The notes: generated by a model from the sequence alone, not told the origin. 64,000 bases of DNA from RYN-230 sp963723595 (GCA_963723595.1 CAVRRQ010000010.1:124001-188000); one strand, 5' to 3'; positions 45,605 through 55,439 are shown, numbered from the stretch's first letter. Program-made: numbers and translations.

Positions 45605-45620
45605 TCAACGCAAGCGTTGA
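45605..45620. promoter_or_regulatory. TetR operator upstream of the acyl-CoA synthetase and tetR genes
   Basis: TCAACGCAAGCGTTGA is a near-perfect 7-2-7 dyad in the divergent region between the TetR gene and the synthetase, and is almost identical to the site upstream of the monooxygenase gene. Confidence 0.8.
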
Positions 45621-45677
45621 TTATGAGCGCCCTGACGGCTAGCATCAGCCCGGAGGCGACTGACGCGAGGAGGCCAG

Positions 45678-47279
45678 ATGCCGGGGTGGAACATCGCCGA
45701 CGTGTTCGGGGTGGTGGCCGCCGCGGTGCCCGCGTCGCCCGCGCTCATCCAGGGCGGCCGCGTCCTGTCCTGGCGAGAGCTGGACCGCCGGGCCGGGCAG
45801 GTCGCGGCCTACCTGGCCGCCCAGGGGCTGGTCCGCCAGGACAAGGTCGTGCAGTACCTGCGCAACCGCCCGGAGTACCTGGAGTCGTTCGCGGCCGCAC
45901 TCAAGGCGTCCATGGTGCCGGTGAACACCAACTACCGCTACGGCCGGAGGAACTCAGCTACCTGTGGCGGGACTGCGACGCCCGCGCGGTGGTGTTCGCC
46001 GGGTCCTTCACGGCCACGATCGAGCGCACCCGCGACTCGGTCCCGGGCGTGGCGGCCTGGCTCTGGGTGGACGACGGGACCGGGCCCTGCCCGCCCTGGG
46101 CGGTGCCGTACGAGTCGGCCGCCGCACCCGCCACCCCGCGGTCCGAGCCGCGCTGGGAACGGGACGGCGACGACATCATCCTGCTCTACACCGGGGGCAC
46201 CACGGGGCTGCCCAAGGGGGTGATCTGGCGGCAGGACGACCTGATGGTGTCGCTGGGCAACGCGGCGGGCGGCCGGTACCCGGACGAGCCGGACCTGGCG
46301 TTCGCGCGGTCCCGGATCGCGGACCCCGGGCGGCGGCACCTCCCCGCCGCGCCGCTCATGCACGGCGCCGGCTGCCTCGACGTGCCTGCCGGTGCTGGCC
46401 CGCGGCGGGGCCGCGGTCCTGCTGGCCGAGCCGGCCTTCCATGCCGGGGAACTGCTGGACACCATCGAACGGCACCGGGTGAACTCCGTCGGCTGGATGG
46501 GTGACGCGTTCGCCCGGCCGGTCCTGGCCGAGCTGGACGCCCATCCGGACCACTGGGACCTGAGTTCCTGGTCGGTGCTCACCTCCGGCGGGGTGCTCTT
46601 CTCCGACGAGGTCAAGCAGGGGCTGCTCCGCCACCTGCCGGGCCTGCTAATCGCCGACGTCTACGGCTCGTCCGAGGCCATCGCGGCGGCCCGGTCGGTC
46701 TCCCGGTCCGATGCGGCCGGCCCGCCCGCCCGGTCGTTCACCGGCGGCGGCCTGACCGTGCTGGCTGACGACGACACCCCGGTCGTGCTCGGCTCGGGGC
46801 AGGTCGGCCGGGTCGCGTACGCGGGACGGCTGCCGGTCGGCTACTACAAGGACGAGGCCAAGTCGGCGGCCACCTTCCGGACCGTGCGCGGCCGCCGGTA
46901 CGTGATCACCGGCGACTTCGCGACGGTGGAGGCGGGCGGGCAGGTCATCGTGCTCGGCCGGGGCTCGTCGTGCATCAACACCGGCGGGGAGAAGATCTAC
47001 CCGGAGGAGGTCCTCAAGCGCCATCCCTCGGTGGCCGACGCCGCGGTGCTCGGTCTCCCGGACGAGCGGTCCGGCGAGACCGTGGCGGCCGCGGTCCAGC
47101 TGGCCGGCGGCCGGGACCTCGACGATGAGGCGCTCCGCGCCCACGTGCGCACCAGCCTGGCCGGTTACAAGGTGCCGCGCCAGGTGGTCGCGGTCCCCGA
47201 GGTGACCCGCGGCCCCAACGGCAAGATCGACATCCTCCGGATTCGCGCCCTCCTGGCCCAGTCGGCCACCACCGCCTGA
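45678..47279 (+). CDS. Acyl-CoA synthetase (FadD-like AMP-forming ligase), frame broken
   Basis: About 533 residues; AGGAGGCCAG precedes ATG 45678. N-terminal part: SWRELDRRAGQVAAYLAAQG and PVNTNYRYG; after a shift near 45945, the P-loop ILLYTGGTTGLPKGVIWRQ; after a second near 46385, ADVYGSSEA, GYYKDEAKSAATFR, ITGDFATVEAGG, NTGGEKIYPEEV and the catalytic lysine in PNGKIDILRIR. It activates a carboxylic acid to its CoA ester. With the monooxygenase it may form a lipid/terpenoid or xenobiotic degradation unit under TetR. Confidence 0.9.
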
Positions 47280-47386
47280 CCTATCCCCGGCGGCCGTCAT
47301 GATCCTGGGCATTCCTGCTGCGGTCGACCCGTCGGGTAACTACCTCAGCCGCCCCGGCGCCAAGCCTGCCGTTAGCTGAAAGATTG

Positions 47387-47432
47387 CTGAACATTTCGTA
47401 CAGGTCTGGTACGAGAGGCTCACGATGTTCAG
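47387..47432 (+). promoter_or_regulatory. Nested inverted repeat upstream of the secreted phosphoesterase
   Basis: Outer arms CTGAACAT / ATGTTCAG (47387-47394, 47425-47432) enclose inner arms TCGTAC / GTACGA (47396-47401, 47409-47414). It ends 67 bases before the start codon, in the position of a promoter operator or 5' leader fold. Confidence 0.45.
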
Positions 47433-47498
47433 GCTGGGCCTGCGTTCGCCACCCAGCGGTGGCCGCGATTCGTCCGTCAGCGAGCGAAGGGAATCCGA

Positions 47499-49418
47499 AT
47501 GAAGCGGAGACTAATTCGGCTGGCTTGCGTGCCTGCCCTGGCCGCGCTCGCGGCCTCGGTCATCGTAGCCCCGACGGCGGCGGGGGCGTCCGCCGCCCGC
47601 CACGGGCGGGCGCCGGCGACCACCACGCCGATCAAGCACGTGGTGGTCATCATTCTCGAGAACCACAGCTTCGACAACGTGTTCGCGACCTACCAGCCGC
47701 CGCACCACCAGCAGATCCGGAACCTGCTGTCGGAGGGCATCGTCACCAAGAACGGTTCCCCTGGCCCGAACTACGCCCAGGCCTCCCAGCTCACCGCGAC
47801 CAACACCAAGAAGTACACGCTGACCCCGAAGATCACCGGCACGTACAAGACGCTGCCGATCCCGAACACCACGTACGTGAACCCGGCCTGCGATGGGCTG
47901 CCGGCAGATCACGCCGACACGCGCTTCCCGGCCGGCCTTCCGAACAGCCCGTATCAGATCACGAAGTACGTGCCGTACTGGGACAGCCACCTGGAGTACT
48001 CCAAGCTCGGCCAGTGCGAGTTCTTCGGCGCCTATGTGGGCGACCCGCTGCACCGCTTCTACCAGATGTGGCAGCAGAGTGCCGCCTACCACGACCGGCT
48101 CGCCACCTGGGTGCCCAACACCGCCGGCGACGACAACGGCGCTATCCCGCCGGCGCCGATCTACCAGGGCAGCGTGCAGATGGGCTTCTACAACATGGCC
48201 GAGGGCGACGCCCCGATCTTCCGCGACCTGGCCCAGAACTACGCGATCAGTGACAACTACCACCAGGCGGTGCAGGGCGGTACCGGCGCCAACCACATCA
48301 TGCTCGGCACCGGCTACGCCGCGTCCTACCAGAACGCCAAGGGGCAGGCCGTCAAGCCGCCGTCCGGCGAGATCGAGGACCCCAACCCCAAGCCGGGCAC
48401 GAACAACAACTACACCCAGGACGGCTACGGCGCCTATAACTCCAAGGGGCAGCCGACCTACCAGGGCGGCAGCTACTCCGAGTGCGCGGACTCGTCGGCG
48501 CCCGGCGTCAGCGCGATCGACGCCTACCTGGCCACGCTGCCGTACAAGCCGCTCGCGAACTGCAAGCCGGGCCGGTACTACCTGCTCAACAACTACAACC
48601 CCTACTACCAGCCCAACGGCCAGCCGTACCCGCCGGGTTACAACGTGCCGGCGCAGAAGACCGACTACGTGACGATCGGCAACTCGCTGGCCGCGCACCA
48701 CATCAGCTGGAAATGGTTCGGCGAGGGCTACGACGCCAAAGCACCGGGCGGGGCGCTCTCGGAATACTGCAACATCTGCGACCCGATGGAGTACTCGGCG
48801 TCGATCATGACCAACCCGCCACTGCGCAAGGACACCCAGTACAACGACGACCAGTTCATCTCCGAGGCGACCAACGGCTCCCTGCCCTCGGTCTCGTTCC
48901 TCAAGCCCGGCGACGACGACGGCCACCCCGGCTACTCGACGCTGGCCGCGTCCGAGAACTTCGTGGCCCGGGCGGTCGCGGCGGTGCAGAACAACACCAG
49001 GCTGTGGCGGTCCACCGCGATCTTCGTCACCGAGGACGAGAGCGGCGGCTACTACGACTCGGGTTACATCCAGCACCTGAGCTTCTTCGGTGACGGCCCG
49101 CGGGTCCCGATGTTCGCGATCTCCCCGTACGCCAAGCCCGGCTTCGTCGATCACACCTACACCGACCACGTCTCGCTGCTGAAGTTCATCGAGGCCAACT
49201 GGAAGCTGCCCCCGCTGACCAGTTACAGCGAGGACAACCTGCCGAACGCCACGCCGTACGTCTACGTACCGAAGACCCGGCCGGCCATCGGCAACCTGAT
49301 GACCATGTTCAACTTCGGCCACCCGTATTCCGCCAAGATCAACCTGCCCACCCACCGCAACACGCAGCCGAAGCAGACGCACGCGCGGCTGCCCAACCTC
49401 AGCCAGATCCAGCGCTAG
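47499..49418 (+). CDS. Secreted phosphoesterase (phospholipase C / acid phosphatase family)
   Basis: 639 residues, intact. Signal peptide: MKRRLIRLACVPALAALAAS with cleavage near AGASA. Active-site blocks of the phosphoesterase family are present: IILENHSFDNVF (metal ligands), NYHQAVQGGTGANHIML, ISWKWFGEGYD, IFVTEDESGGYYD and PYAKPGFVDHTYTDHVSLLKF. Homologues hydrolyse phosphomonoesters or phospholipids outside the cell. No Tat twin-arginine consensus is evident beyond the initial KRR. It stands alone with its own terminator. Confidence 0.9.
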   Translation: MKRRLIRLACVPALAALAASVIVAPTAAGASAARHGRAPATTTPIKHVVVIILENHSFDNVFATYQPPHHQQIRNLLSEGIVTKNGSPGPNYAQASQLTATNTKKYTLTPKITGTYKTLPIPNTTYVNPACDGLPADHADTRFPAGLPNSPYQITKYVPYWDSHLEYSKLGQCEFFGAYVGDPLHRFYQMWQQSAAYHDRLATWVPNTAGDDNGAIPPAPIYQGSVQMGFYNMAEGDAPIFRDLAQNYAISDNYHQAVQGGTGANHIMLGTGYAASYQNAKGQAVKPPSGEIEDPNPKPGTNNNYTQDGYGAYNSKGQPTYQGGSYSECADSSAPGVSAIDAYLATLPYKPLANCKPGRYYLLNNYNPYYQPNGQPYPPGYNVPAQKTDYVTIGNSLAAHHISWKWFGEGYDAKAPGGALSEYCNICDPMEYSASIMTNPPLRKDTQYNDDQFISEATNGSLPSVSFLKPGDDDGHPGYSTLAASENFVARAVAAVQNNTRLWRSTAIFVTEDESGGYYDSGYIQHLSFFGDGPRVPMFAISPYAKPGFVDHTYTDHVSLLKFIEANWKLPPLTSYSEDNLPNATPYVYVPKTRPAIGNLMTMFNFGHPYSAKINLPTHRNTQPKQTHARLPNLSQIQR

Positions 49419-49437
49419 CGCTGCGACGCATGGCTGG

Positions 49438-49467
49438 TGCGCGGGGTGGCTGCGGCCGCCCCGCGCA
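49438..49467. terminator. Hairpin between convergent phosphoesterase and VOC genes
   Basis: Nine-base perfect arms TGCGCGGGG / CCCCGCGCA with a 12-base loop, 20 bases after the phosphoesterase stop. Confidence 0.65.
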
Positions 49468-49533
49468 TCGGCGTGCTGGGCGCTAGGCACCGGAGGTCCC
49501 GGCTGCCCCACGGGATGTCCGCTCGATGATCAG

Positions 49534-49962
49534 TCAGCGGTCCTGTTCGCCGTGCAGGGAGGGGGCGTAGGAGATGCCGACGATCAGGCCGTCCTCGGTG
49601 AGGAGCCGGGTCACGGTCTGCCCCCACGGCTCGGTACGGGCCGGGTGCAGCAGGTCGTAGCCCTCGCGCTGAAGCTCGTCGCCCGCCGCGGCGACCGCTG
49701 CTGCGTCCCTGACCTCGAACTCGATGGAGGCCTGGGGAACCACCTTGTCCGACGGCCACGCCGGCGTGCCAAAGCACGCCTCGGCCGCCTGCGAGAGCGG
49801 CCAGACGCCGAAGTGCTTGCTGCCGGGGATGTGATCGCTGGAGTAGTACTCGTCGGCTTCGTACTTCTCCAGCGGCAGGCCGAGGGTGTCCATGAACAGC
49901 TTGCGGCTCTGCGGCGGGTCAGCGGCGACGACCGACACGCTCGTGATGAAGAGAACGTCCAT
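49534..49962 (-). CDS. VOC (glyoxalase/bleomycin resistance) family protein
   Basis: 142 residues. Two beta-alpha-beta-beta-beta halves: VLFITSVSVVAADPPQSRKL, YSSDHIPGSKHFGVWPLS, then PQASIEFEVRDAAAVAAAGD and TVTRLLTEDGLIVGISYAP. The metal ligands of true glyoxalase I are only partly conserved, so function is unassigned. Single gene. Confidence 0.82.
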   Translation of the reverse strand: MDVLFITSVSVVAADPPQSRKLFMDTLGLPLEKYEADEYYSSDHIPGSKHFGVWPLSQAAEACFGTPAWPSDKVVPQASIEFEVRDAAAVAAAGDELQREGYDLLHPARTEPWGQTVTRLLTEDGLIVGISYAPSLHGEQDR

Positions 49963-50023
49963 GTGGGCAGCCTACGACCGCCGGCCGACGCCGACCGGTG
50001 GCGCGGGCGACCCGGGACTGTGG

Positions 50024-50513
50024 TCAGCGGTAGGCGGACAGGCCGGTGAGGGCCTGGCCGATGACGAGGGTGTGTGCACCTCGTAGGTGAGCACGGACTC
50101 CAGGTTGTTCGCGTGCCGGAGCGGGGGATAGTCCAGCGTGATCCCGGCCCCGCCGAGGATCGTGCGGCACTCGCGGGCGATCGCGATGGCCTCCCGGACG
50201 TTGTTCAGCTTGCCCACGCTGACCTGCTCGGGCCGCAGGGTGCCCGCCTCCTTCAGCCGGGCCAGGTGCAGGGCCAGCAGCAGTCCCTTGGACAGCTCCA
50301 GGCTCATGTCGGCCAGCTTCTGCTGGGTCAGCTGGAATCCGGCCATGGGACGGCCGAACTGGGTCCGCTCGGACGCGTAGGCCAGCGTCGACTCCAGGCA
50401 GTCCCGGGCCGCGCCGATCGAGCCGAACACGATCCCGAACCGGGCCTCGGACAGGCAGGACAGCGGGGCCGCAACCCTTCGGCGACCGGCAGCCGCGCAC
50501 TGTCCGGCAGCCG
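50024..50513 (-). pseudogene. C-terminal half of a glutaryl-CoA dehydrogenase-like acyl-CoA dehydrogenase
   Basis: CLSEARFGIVFGSIGAARDC, ASERTQFGRPMAGFQLTQQK, ECRTILGGAGITLDYPPLRH and ANNLESVLTYE correspond to the C-terminal helical domain of this group; after a shift the end reads HTLVIGQALTGLSAYR. The N-terminal half is missing, and the usual GT(S/N)E after TYE, next to the catalytic glutamate, is lost. At about 50515 it abuts a plus-strand crotonase fragment. Confidence 0.75.
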
Positions 50514-50516
50514 CCC

Positions 50517-50888
50517 CACGCGGCACTGATCTGGCCGCTGCTGTGCGGGATGGCACGGGCCAAGTACTACCTGCTCACCTGCGACCGGATCGACGGCCGG
50601 ACCGCCGCGGAGATCGGCCTGGTCAGCAAGGCGGTCCCGGCGGAGCAGGTGCTGCCCGAGGCGCTGGCCGTGGCGCACCGCCTGGTGGCGGGCCCGCAGC
50701 ACGCGCTGCGCTGGACCAAACACTCGCTGAACCACTGGCTGCGGGCGGCCGGGCCGATCTTCGAATCGTCGCTGGGCCTGGAGATGATCGGCCTGTTCGG
50801 CCCCGACTTCGCCGAGGGGATCGCCGCCTTCACCGCCAAGCGCGAGCCGAAGTTCGGGGAGGCCCGGTCCGGGGAGGCTGGCGGATGA
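50517..50888 (+). pseudogene. C-terminal part of an enoyl-CoA hydratase
   Basis: HAALIWPLLCGMARAKYYLL, GRTAAEIGLVSKAVPAEQVL, ALRWTKHSLNHWLRAAG and FGPDFAEGIAAFTAKREPKF are the last ~120 residues of a crotonase-fold protein. The N-terminal half is missing at the junction with the acyl-CoA dehydrogenase fragment. Its stop overlaps the acetoacetyl-CoA synthetase start, a normal operon junction, so only the 5' side is damaged. Confidence 0.75.
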
Positions 50889-51657
50889 CCACCACGGCCG
50901 CGCACGCCGGTGAGATGAGGCCCGGGGAGATTCTCTGGCGGCCTCCGGCGGACGTGCTCACCTCGTCGGCCATGGGCCGCTACCTGACCTGGGTGGAGCA
51001 GGCCCGGGGGCTGAGCTTCGGCGCCGATTACCACGCCCTGTGGCGCTGGTCCGTGGGTGACCTGCCCGGGTTCTGGGGCTCGCTGGCCGAGTACATGGGT
51101 GTGCGGTTCCGCGACCAGCCCGCCACGGTGCTCACCGGGGCGGCGATGCCCGGCGCCGAATGGTTCCCGGGCGCCACGCTCAACTTCGCCGAGCACGCCC
51201 TGGCCGGGCCGCCGGAAGCCACCGTGCTGGTGGCCCGCTCCGAGACCCGCCCGCGGATCGAGCTGACCCGCGGCGAGCTGCGGGCGCGGGTGGCGTCGCT
51301 GCGGGCGGCGCTGCAGGGCCTCCCGGCCAGCTCCTTCTGTTCATCGTCACCCGGGCCGGGGCCGCCCTCACCGGCGAGGCTGCGGCGCGGATCCGTTCGC
51401 GCTGCGTGAGCAGCTGTCGCCGCGGCATCAGCCCGACCTCATCCGCCAGGTCACCGCGATCCCGCGTACGCTGACCGGCAAACGGATGGAGGTGCCGGTG
51501 AAGAGGGTGCTGCTGGATCCCGGGGCGGCGGCCCCGGCCGAGCCGGGGGAGACCGATGCCCTGGCGGAGTTCCGGGACCTGGGACGCCAGCTGGCCGCGG
51601 CCGGGGACGGCCCGCGGCAGCCCGCACGGAAGGCGGGCGCCCCCCGTGCGACCTGAC
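50885..51657 (+). pseudogene. Acetoacetyl-CoA synthetase with a ~400-residue internal deletion
   Basis: N-terminal ~145 residues are typical (ILWRPPADVLTSSAMGRYL, LWRWSVGDLPGFWGSLAEYM, EWFPGATLNFAEHAL). Right after RVASLRAALQGL (near 51330) the sequence jumps to the extreme C-terminus: LLFIVTRAGAALTGE, then EQLSPRHQPDLIRQV and IPRTLTGKRMEVPVKRVLL. The AMP-binding core with its P-loop is absent, so the product cannot be active. Either a real deletion or an assembly collapse. Confidence 0.75.
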
Positions 51658-52681
51658 GCCTCGACCCGCGGCAACTGGACCGAGCCCGGCACCTTCGAGG
51701 TCGCGCCCGGCATCTACCGGATACCGCTGCCGCTGCCCAACGACGGCCTGCGCGCCGTGAACGTGTACGCGCTGGCCCAGGGCGGCGATCTGGTGCTGAT
51801 CGACTCGGGGTGGGCGATCGCCGACGCCCGGGGGGTGCTCGACGAGGGCCTGGACGCGCTCGGCTGCTCGGCCGGCGACGTGCGCCGCATCCTGGTCACC
51901 CACGTGCACCGGGACCACTACACGCAGGCCGTCTACCTGCGGCGCGAGTTCGGCACCCGGGTCAGCCTGGGCACCGGGGAGCGGGAGTCGCTACGGCTGT
52001 CCATGGACCCGCACCGGGCCCCGATGCAGAACCAGCTCGGCTACCTCAGGCTGCTCGGCGCGGGTGACCTGGCGGACCAGATGGCCAAGCTCCAGGGTCC
52101 CCGCGACCCGCACAAGACGGGCTGGGAAGCGCCGGACGACTGGCTGCGGGACGGTGAGGCCATCGACGCACGGCGGCCGCACCCTCGACGTGGTGGCCAC
52201 CCCCGGGCACACCCGCGGTCACGTCGTCTTCCACGACCTAGGTGGCCAGCTGCTATTCGCGGGCGATCACGTGCTGCCGACCATCACGCCGTCGATCGGG
52301 TTCGAGCCGGTGCTGTCCGACGACCCGCTCGGCGCGTTCCTGGGCTCGCTGACCCTGATGCGGTCCCGGCCGGACGCGCGGCTGCTGCCCGCGCACGGGC
52401 CGGTCACCGGGAGCACCCACGCCCGGGTGGACGAGCTGATCGCGCACCACGGCGCCCGGCTCGACGAGACCGAGGCGGCCATCCGCGGGGGCGCCCAGAC
52501 CGCGCCCGAGGCCGCCGCCGTGCTCCGCTGGACCCGGCGCGGCCGGGTGCTGGCCGACCTGGACCCGTTCAACCAGATGCTGGCCATCAGCGAGACCGCC
52601 GCGCACCTGCAGCTGCTGGCCGCGCAGGGCCGGGTGACCAGGCACGAGGCCGACGGGCTGCGGTACTACCTGCCCGCCTGA
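51646..52681 (+). CDS. Metallo-beta-lactamase-fold hydrolase, frame broken
   Basis: About 345 residues from GTG 51646, which overlaps the preceding gene by 12 bases. Metal motif VTHVHRDHYTQ (HxHxDH), further ligands in VVATPGHTRGHVVFHD and LLFAGDHVLPTI, and the helical C-terminal domain of the MBL group with LPAHGPVTGSTHARVDEL and AVLRWTRRGRVLADL. A shift near 52170 separates the two halves. Likely thioester or lactone hydrolysis in the same acyl-CoA operon. Confidence 0.85.
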
Positions 52682-52717
52682 ACCGGTGCGGCCGGCGCCG
52701 CGCCCGGGCTCGCCAGC

Positions 52718-52743
52718 CGGCGTGGAGCCCGGGCTCCACGCCG
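52718..52743. terminator. 26-bp perfect palindrome between convergent genes
   Basis: CGGCGTGGAGCCC and its exact complement with no spacer, between the MBL gene stop (52681) and the SRPBCC-YCII gene stop (52754). Confidence 0.75.
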
Positions 52744-52753
52744 CGGCGGACGC

Positions 52754-53533
52754 TCAGCGGCCCAGCGCGGGGGACTGCAGCGCGACCTGCCACGGGCGCA
52801 CCGTGACCGTGAAGAACCCGCCCGCGACGCTGCCGTCCTCCTTGGTGGCCAGTTCCGTGGCCCGGTCGAGCTGGTCCGCGCCGGGCAGCCGCAGGATCGT
52901 CATGCCCTCGCCCGGCACGTCGCTCAGCGAGCCGGCCGCGACCAGGTAGCCGGCGTCGCGCATCCGGATGAGGAAGGCCAGGTGCTCTTCGAACCTCGGG
53001 TCCTCGAACAGGGCCGCCCCCTCGGGAGCAGCCGGGCCGGGACGGTGCAGCAGGGCCACCCACGTCTCGCCGTCGGCGTCCGGGCGGCCGTGGGCGGTGT
53101 GCTCGCGATAGCGGCCGAGCACCACGGGCCAGCCCTGGTCGTACTCGGCTCGGGCCTCCGCCGGGTCCGTGAAACGGTCCCAGCCGGTGTGGATGAGCGT
53201 GACCAGCGTCTGGGAGTCCACCTCGGCGAAGGTGACCTCGACGTCGCTGAACTGCCCAGGCGGGCCGCCGGGATGCCAGGTGAACGCGAGGGCGCTGGCC
53301 GGTTCCCAGCGGGTGACCGTACCCCAGGCCGTGACTTCACCGGCGGCCGAGCGTTCCACGATCCGCCCGTCGGTGAACCCGACCGTGCCGCCGGCCCCGT
53401 AGACGCTCAGGTCCTCCAGGGGCCACCACTGGCCGATCCGGTCGGTGAACACCGCGAACGCGGTCGCCGGGTCCGCGTCCACCAGGATTTCCCGGCGGAT
53501 CGGTGGCAGGGGGCTGGGCGGGGCGGTGCTCAC
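52754..53533 (-). CDS. SRPBCC (AHSA1-type) - YCII fusion protein
   Basis: 259 residues from GTG 53533 (GAGGAGACGCC upstream). Residues ~10-150 are an AHSA1/SRPBCC ligand-binding domain (REILVDADPATAFAVFTD, WWPLEDLSVYG, TLVTLIHTGWDRF); residues ~160-255 are a YCII-like ferredoxin-fold domain (WVALLHRPGPAAPEG, FLIRMRDAGYLVAAGSL, GGFFTVTVRPWQVAL). Function unknown. The short gap to the LigD gene (53534-53688) holds only a possible 25-residue tail of a lost gene. Confidence 0.8.
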   Translation of the reverse strand: MSTAPPSPLPPIRREILVDADPATAFAVFTDRIGQWWPLEDLSVYGAGGTVGFTDGRIVERSAAGEVTAWGTVTRWEPASALAFTWHPGGPPGQFSDVEVTFAEVDSQTLVTLIHTGWDRFTDPAEARAEYDQGWPVVLGRYREHTAHGRPDADGETWVALLHRPGPAAPEGAALFEDPRFEEHLAFLIRMRDAGYLVAAGSLSDVPGEGMTILRLPGADQLDRATELATKEDGSVAGGFFTVTVRPWQVALQSPALGR

Positions 53534-53688
53534 GGCGTCTCCTCGTGTCCGGTGGCCGGGCCGCTGACCCCGGCGGCGCAGGCGGCCAGGACGGTGTCCC
53601 ACGTCCGGGGCAGGCGGCCACCATGGCGGCCGCCATTCGTCCTGGTGCCAGAGGGTACAAGTTCCGGGCCCCGCTGTCAGCGCCGCGC

Positions 53689-54668
53689 TCAGGCCTTCTT
53701 GGCCCGGCTGGGCGCGACCCGCGGTGGTTCGCCGGGCTGCTTCGGGTACACCGGCGGCCAGGGTGCGTCCAGCAGGCCCGGCGGCGAGGTCCCGTTCGCT
53801 CATGGCCAGCAACGGCTCCAGCGACTGCGGCGCGTCGTTCATCCTCTGCCACGGGTCGCCGGTACCGGCCAGCCGCCGCGGACAGGGTCGCCACCGTGAA
53901 CTGGTCCGGGTGGATGTCGTCTATCTCCTCCCAGGCCAGCGGGGTGGACACCTGCGCGCCAGGCCGCGCGCGGACCGACCACGCGCCGAACACCGTCTTG
54001 TGCGGCGCGTTCTGGTTGTAGTCCACGAAGACCCGCTGGCCGCGTTCCTCTTTCCACCAGGCGGCCGTGATCAGGTCGGGCCGCCGCGCGTTCCAGTTCG
54101 CGGGCGACGGCCACCGCGGCCGCGCGGACCTGGTAGGAATCCCAGCGTGGCTCCAGCCGGACGTACACGTGCAGGCCGCGGTTCCCGGTCGTCTTCGGGA
54201 TAGCCGGTGATGCCCACCTCGGTGAGCAGCCGCTCCAGCTCCCGGGCGGCCTCCTGGATCTGCGGGAAGACCACGCCGGGGGTCGGGTCGAGGTCGATCC
54301 GCAGCTCGTCGGTGTGCCCGGGGTCGTCAGGCCAGGTACGGCCATACGTGGAAGCCCAGGCAGCCGAGGTTGACCGCCCACAGCACATGATCGGTGTCCG
54401 CCGCCACCAGGGCCTGCGACGTAGTGCCGTTGGGGGTGGACACCGTCGTGGTCTGCAGCCAGTCCGGGGCGTTCTTGGGCACCCGCTTCTGGAAGAACGA
54501 CGGGCCGCCGGCCCCTTCCGGGAAGCGCTGCAGCAGCACCGGCCGCCCGCCCATGGTCCGCATCAGCGGCTCCGCGACCCGCAGGTAGTGCTCGGCCAGA
54601 TCCGCCTTGGTCTCACCGCGCTCGGGGAAGAGCACCTTGTCCGGGTGGGTGATGAGGCCGCTGCGCAT
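53689..54668 (-). CDS. LigD polymerase (primase-like) domain protein, frame broken
   Basis: About 326 residues. LITHPDKVLFPERGETKADL opens the fold, then GGRPVLLQRFPEGAGGPSFF, ELRIDLDPTPGVVFPQIQEA with the catalytic aspartates, GNRGLHVYVRLEPRWDSYQ, FVDYNQNAPHKTVFGAWSVR and a closing PWPPVYPKQPGEPPRVAPSR and AKKA. Frame changes near 54340, 54190, 54085 and 53870. It is the end-filling ribonucleotide polymerase of bacterial end joining. No ligase domain; a separate phosphoesterase module lies at 34826-35275. Confidence 0.88.
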
Positions 54669-54788
54669 GATGTCTCATTCCTGGGCGGGAACCGTCTGAC
54701 CAGGCTACTCACCGAGCGTGTGCCACTCGGGGACGGCGGCCGGGCCACCCGCCGGTGAGTTCGGGGGGCCGCCGTCGTCCTAACAGGC

Positions 54789-55389
54789 ATGAGCGACACA
54801 ATGGTGGATCTCACGCCCGCGGCGCAGCGGCTGGCTGACCTGGTCGCGCGGGTCAGCGACGGTCGAGCTGGCCGGCCCGACGCCCTGTCCCGCGTACACC
54901 GTCGGGGATCTGGTCGAGCACATCGGCGGGCTGGCGCGGGCCTTCCGGGCCGCGGCGGACAAGGACACCGCCAGCCCGTACGTGAACCACGCGCCCTCCG
55001 GGGACGCGGCCCGGCTGGAGGAGGGATGGCGGGACCGGATCCCGGCCGACCTCGCCGCGCTGGCCCGGGCGTGGGCCGACCCGGCCGCGTGGACCGGGAT
55101 GACCCGGATCGCCGAGCAGGACGCACCCGGTGAGGCGGTCGGCCTCACCGTCGCCGACGAACTGGTCGTGCACGGCTGGGACCTGGCCTGCGCCACCGGG
55201 CAGCCCTATCAGCCCGAGCCGGATCTGCTGGATGCGGCGCGGACCTTCCTGGGCATGTTCGCCAGCCCGGACGCTCCGGCAGGCCCCGAGGTCCCGTTCG
55301 GACCGTCCCGTGAGGTGCCGGGCGACGCGCCCGCGCTGGACCGGGTCCTCGCGCTGGCGGGCCGGGATCCCGCCTGGCTGGCCGGGTGA
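54789..55389 (+). CDS. TIGR03086/maleylpyruvate isomerase-like metal-binding protein, frame broken
   Basis: About 199 residues. DLTPAAQRLADLVARVSD, then after a shift near 54880 CPAYTVGDLVEHIGGLARAF, HAPSGDAARLEEGWRDRIP, ADELVVHGWDLACATGQPY and ARTFLGMFA. The three metal-binding histidines of the DinB-like helical bundle are in the VEHIGGL and VVHGWDLA motifs. Often mycothiol-dependent enzymes in actinobacteria; reaction unknown. Confidence 0.85.
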
Positions 55390-55398
55390 CCCCAGGGA

Positions 55399-55439
55399 TG
55401 TCACAGCCGCCCGGCGCGGGGGCCCGGGCGGCTGTGACA
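55399..55439. terminator. Hairpin between convergent genes
   Basis: Perfect 16-bp arms TGTCACAGCCGCCCGG and complement with a 9-base loop, ten bases past the plus-strand stop at 55389. Confidence 0.75.

Noticed and set aside
47511..49511. A 666-residue minus-strand open frame
   Set aside because: Antisense to the intact phosphoesterase, which has clear active-site motifs.
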